Origin: a bacterium
GTDB lineage: Bacteria > Sysuimicrobiota > Sysuimicrobiia > Sysuimicrobiales > Segetimicrobiaceae
Length of the DNA: 64,000 nt
Assembly: GCA_035295165.1 (NCBI GenBank)
Contig: DATGJN010000062.1
Coordinates: forward strand, 46,375-110,374
Direction: 5' to 3'
The translations under genes and the position numbers were made by a program. The notes below the pieces were generated by a model. The model saw only the letters and a program-made list of their open reading frames with translations. It was not told the origin of the DNA and did no database searches. Below, in pieces: positions 61,448 to 64,000 of this stretch. Positions within the stretch are counted from its first letter, which is position 1, and each line of letters opens with the position of its first letter.

Positions 61448-63477
61448 GGCGTCCCTCCCGGCGTGACGTGGAAGATATGGGCCGGCAGCGCGTCGGGGGC
61501 CAGCTCGACGTAGTTCCGCCCCCCCTGCCACGTGAATTGGGCGCCGCTCAGCAGGTCGCGCACCACGTACGGCTCCTCCGGGCGCAGCCCGAGCGCCGGG
61601 AGGTCGAGCGCCGTCCATCCGCGCTGCACGTGGTGCGGGTCCAGGTTGACGATGACGAGAACGACGTCGGCCTGGGCCGGCGCCGTTTTGCTGTAGCAGA
61701 TCAGGCTCGGGTTGTCCATCCCGTGGAACCGGAGACTCCAATCGCCCCACAGCGCCGGGTGCTCGCGCCGGATGCCGTTGACCCGGGCGATCAGGTCCTT
61801 CAGGCTGTCCGGCCGGTCGATGTCCCAATGCACGAGTTGGTACTTCTCCGAGTCAAGATACTCCTCGCTGCCCGGCGCCGCGGGGCGGCGCTCGCACAGT
61901 TCGAAGGGAGGCCCGTAGATGCCGTAGCTCGCTGCGAGCGTCGCCGCGAGGACGAACCGCACGATGAACGCCGGGCGTCCGCCGTCCTGCAGATAGGCGT
62001 GCAGAATGTCGGGCGTGTTGGTGAAGAAGTTCGGCCGGAAGTACTCGCGCACCGGCGTGGCCGTCAGCTCGGTCAGATAGGACTCCAGTTCGGCGCGGGT
62101 GTTGCGCCACGTGAAGTACGTGTACGACTGGGTGAACCCCAGCTTCGCGAGCCGGTACATCACCCTGGGGCGGGTGAACGCCTCGGCCAGGAAGATCACG
62201 TCCGGGTGCTCGCGTTGCGTCTCCGCGATCAGCCACTCCCAGAAGGCAAACGGCTTGGTGTGCGGGTTGTCCACGCGGAAGATCCGGACGTCGCGGTCGA
62301 CCCAGCAGCGGACGATGCTCCGCAGCTCCTCCCACAGCGCGCGCCAGCCGGCGGTCTCGAAGTCGAACGGATAGATGTCCTGATACTTCTTGGGGGGATT
62401 CTCCGCGTACTGAACGGTGCCGTCCGGTCGCCGGCGGAACCACTCGGGGTGTTCGGTGACGTACGGGTGATCGGGGGAGCATTGAAACGCCAGATCGAGC
62501 GCGACCTCGAGCCCGTGCCGCCGGGCGCTCGCGACGAGCCGATCGAAATCGGCGAGCGTCCCAAGGTCTGGGTGCACGGCCTTGTGTCCGCCCTCCGACG
62601 CACCGATCGCCCAGGGGCTTCCGGGATCGCCCGGCGCCGCCGTCTCCGCGTTGTTCTTCCCCTTCCGGAGCGTGCGCGCGATGGGGTGGATCGGCGGGAG
62701 GTACAGCACGTCGAACCCCATCGAGGCCACGTAGGGCAGTCGGGCCTCCACGTCGGCGAATGTCGCGTGCCGCCCGGGGGCCGACGCGCACGACCGCGGA
62801 AACATCTCGTACCACGCGCCGAACCGCGCCCGCTCCCGGTCCACCTGGACGAGGAGAGGCTTGTCGTACGTTGCGGAGCGCTCGCGATCAGGGTACCGCG
62901 CCATCAACCCGGCAAGCTCGTCCGACAGCGCGAGACGAACTCCCGCCTCGCCGCCGCGTCCTAGCACGTTCGCGTGTTCTACGAGGGCGGCGGCGTCCGG
63001 GTTCGCCGCGCGCCGGACCGCCGCGCGAACCAGCGCGGCGCCGATCTCGAGCTCCACGGCGACGTCCTGCCCGGCCTCCACGCGCCGCGACAGATCGCGT
63101 GCCCACGACGCGAACCGATCCACCCACCCCTGAAGGGTGTACCGGTACCGCCCGGGCTCGGACACCGTGAACTCGGCGCGCCACCGGTCGTTGCCGAGGA
63201 GCGTCATCGGCGCCTCGGTCCACTGGCGCGCCTCATCCCGCCGGTACAACAGGGCCGCGGCGAGCACGTCGTGACCGTCCGCGAAGATGTCCGCCTCGAC
63301 GACGACCTGCTCGCCCACCGCGCGCTTGATCGCAAATCGGCCGCAATCGACCTCGGGCACCACGTGCTCGATGACGACGCGAGGCGCGTTGTCCACTACC
63401 GCCACCCACCCTGTGTTCACTGCCCGGACTTGGTCCGGGGGCGTTGTGAAACGCGGAGCCGAGCTCGGTGGCCGCAA
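61444..63477 (-). CDS. glgE: Alpha-1,4-glucan:maltose-1-phosphate maltosyltransferase
   Basis: About 677-aa GH13_3 enzyme that adds maltose from maltose-1-phosphate to alpha-glucan. The N-terminal domain begins R-V-V-I-E-H-V-V-P-E-V-D-C-G-R-F-A-I-K-R; the barrel has Y-L-P-P-I-H-P-I-A-R, the nucleophile Asp in I-F-R-V-D-N-P-H-T-K, and acid Glu in F-L-A-E-A-F-T-R-P. The true start is uncertain; in-frame GTG codons at 63420, 63405 or 63396, just before the conserved part, are more likely than ATG 63477. It is the first gene of the operon glgE-treS::mak-treZ. A -10-like TAGAAT lies at 63564-63559. Confidence 0.93.
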   Translation of the reverse strand: MRPPSSAPRFTTPPDQVRAVNTGWVAVVDNAPRVVIEHVVPEVDCGRFAIKRAVGEQVVVEADIFADGHDVLAAALLYRRDEARQWTEAPMTLLGNDRWRAEFTVSEPGRYRYTLQGWVDRFASWARDLSRRVEAGQDVAVELEIGAALVRAAVRRAANPDAAALVEHANVLGRGGEAGVRLALSDELAGLMARYPDRERSATYDKPLLVQVDRERARFGAWYEMFPRSCASAPGRHATFADVEARLPYVASMGFDVLYLPPIHPIARTLRKGKNNAETAAPGDPGSPWAIGASEGGHKAVHPDLGTLADFDRLVASARRHGLEVALDLAFQCSPDHPYVTEHPEWFRRRPDGTVQYAENPPKKYQDIYPFDFETAGWRALWEELRSIVRCWVDRDVRIFRVDNPHTKPFAFWEWLIAETQREHPDVIFLAEAFTRPRVMYRLAKLGFTQSYTYFTWRNTRAELESYLTELTATPVREYFRPNFFTNTPDILHAYLQDGGRPAFIVRFVLAATLAASYGIYGPPFELCERRPAAPGSEEYLDSEKYQLVHWDIDRPDSLKDLIARVNGIRREHPALWGDWSLRFHGMDNPSLICYSKTAPAQADVVLVIVNLDPHHVQRGWTALDLPALGLRPEEPYVVRDLLSGAQFTWQGGRNYVELAPDALPAHIFHVTPGGTP

Positions 63478-63737
63478 TGTGCCGCGGCGATCCCAGACGG
63501 CACACCCGTCCCCCGCCTGCCGGTAGCGTCACTTCGTCGCAGGAACTGGAACGACTCTATTCTACTTCATACCCAACACAAGGTCGGCCGAGGTGTGGCC
63601 CCGGGGACCCCCGTGCGCCGCCCTGCAGGAGCGGGAGGGACCCACGACAGGGTACCGGAAAACCGGCCGCGGAGCACGTCGTCGCCACCACCACCATCAC
63701 GCTCGAATAGCCACGCCTCGCCGGCTAGGTGTAGTGC

Positions 63738-64000
63738 TCATGGACGTTGTTTGCACACAGCCATGGGACTGCGGCCGTCGATCGCGACATGCAGCGCTTC
63801 ATACCCCAAACCCCGATGGCGCGACGGGGCCGCCCCCCGGCCGTGGACCCGATGGCCGTCCCCCGGCGGAATGCGCCCCAACAGCTTCATATCGAGATGC
63901 AGGAGCTCCCCCGGATGCTCCCGCGTGTAGCGAATGGGAACGCCGGTGGCACGATCACCGTCGTGCAACCGCGAGAGCCCATGGCGCCGCAGCACGGCAT
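63738..64000 (-). pseudogene. IS481 family transposase fragment
   Basis: Reading leftwards from the window edge, the frame gives the IS481 signature L-R-R-H-G-L-S-R-L-H-D, D-R-A-T-G-V-P-I-R-Y, G-E-L-L-H-L-D-M-K-L-L-G-R-I-P, G-H-R-V-H-G-R-G and V-A-I-D-G-R-S. The D of H-L-D-M-K is the first Asp of the DDE site. After V-A-I-D the sequence no longer matches and the frame stops at 63738, so the rest of the catalytic domain is lost. The start is beyond the window. No terminal repeats are visible. Confidence 0.75.

Noticed and set aside
58503..61513. Long open frames opposite or out of phase with treS::mak (for example 58994-61513 on the plus strand and 58503-61391 on the minus strand)
   Set aside because: They are Arg/Pro/Ala-rich translations typical of shadow frames in GC-rich genes. 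The treS::mak frame has full enzyme motifs.
63478..63737. Possible inverted repeat end of the IS481 element
   Set aside because: No terminal repeat or target duplication could be matched because the other end of the element is outside the window.

Overview
This is a very GC-rich bacterial chromosome segment (roughly 70% G+C by eye). Genes are packed tightly, there are many 4-bp ATGA/GTGA overlaps, and there is little intergenic DNA. Nothing fixes the phylum. Several traits together suggest a soil or subsurface Terrabacteria-type lineage (Actinobacteria, Chloroflexota or Armatimonadota/Sysuimicrobiota-like): a T-box leader, a Bacillus-type TTAACA Pho box, an ECF41 sigma factor, the GlgE pathway, a GH57 glucanotransferase and an archaeal-type AspRS. 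I saw no rRNA, tRNA, CRISPR array or prophage.

Layout. 1-173: 3' end of a VOC/glyoxalase gene. 466-1774: phosphate-binding protein PstS with a Pho-box promoter and terminator. 1909-8395: an RraA-like protein, a peptide/nickel-type ABC importer without ATPases, an acyl-CoA ligase and a convergent enoyl-CoA hydratase. 8462-10766: a leaderless IrrE-like protein whose zinc motif is broken, and a convergent S41 protease. 10910-12798: racemase plus FAD amine oxidase. 12859-14221: decayed DNA with a dead GT2 glycosyltransferase. 14222-15829: secreted phospholipase C-type phosphoesterase with the same Pho-box architecture as pstS. 15852-20870: a second degenerate IrrE-like protein, an MBL hydrolase, a cyclophilin-like protein, glycerate 2-kinase and an MHS transporter. 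20960-22848: a small anchored protein and glgA. 23097-30238: a second ATPase-less ABC importer with hydantoinase, creatininase and amidohydrolase, probably a cyclic amide scavenging unit. 30428-34849: M32 carboxypeptidase, DUF488 protein, and an NDH-2-like oxidoreductase-ECF41 sigma operon with a recognisable ECF41 promoter. 35029-42674: glycolate oxidase glcD ... glcF-glcE, split by a foreign-looking GT39 gene and followed by a DHA2 exporter. 42913-43696: molbindin and a small molybdopterin-fold protein. 43794-49986: treY, a GH57 glucanotransferase, and a ferritin-like/VIT1 fusion. 50071-50976: nitrilase-family amidase. 51126-52724: T-box-controlled aspS. 52732-56045: DHA2 exporter, NimA-like flavoprotein with a dead relative behind it, and a peroxiredoxin. 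56187-63477: leftward operon glgE - treS::mak - treZ. 63738-64000: decayed IS481 transposase running off the edge.

How the genes work together. Two themes stand out. The first is alpha-glucan/trehalose metabolism. GlgA can build glucan, TreY and TreZ turn glucan into trehalose, TreS::Mak turns trehalose into maltose and then maltose-1-phosphate, and GlgE returns that to glucan. All of this lies within one 42-kb span, with treZ in the operon position where actinobacteria usually have glgB. The second is nutrient scavenging. A two-gene phosphate-starvation regulon (pstS and the phospholipase) shares one promoter design. Two importers without their own ATPases sit next to catabolic enzymes. Glycolate and glycerate genes point to C2/C3 acid use.
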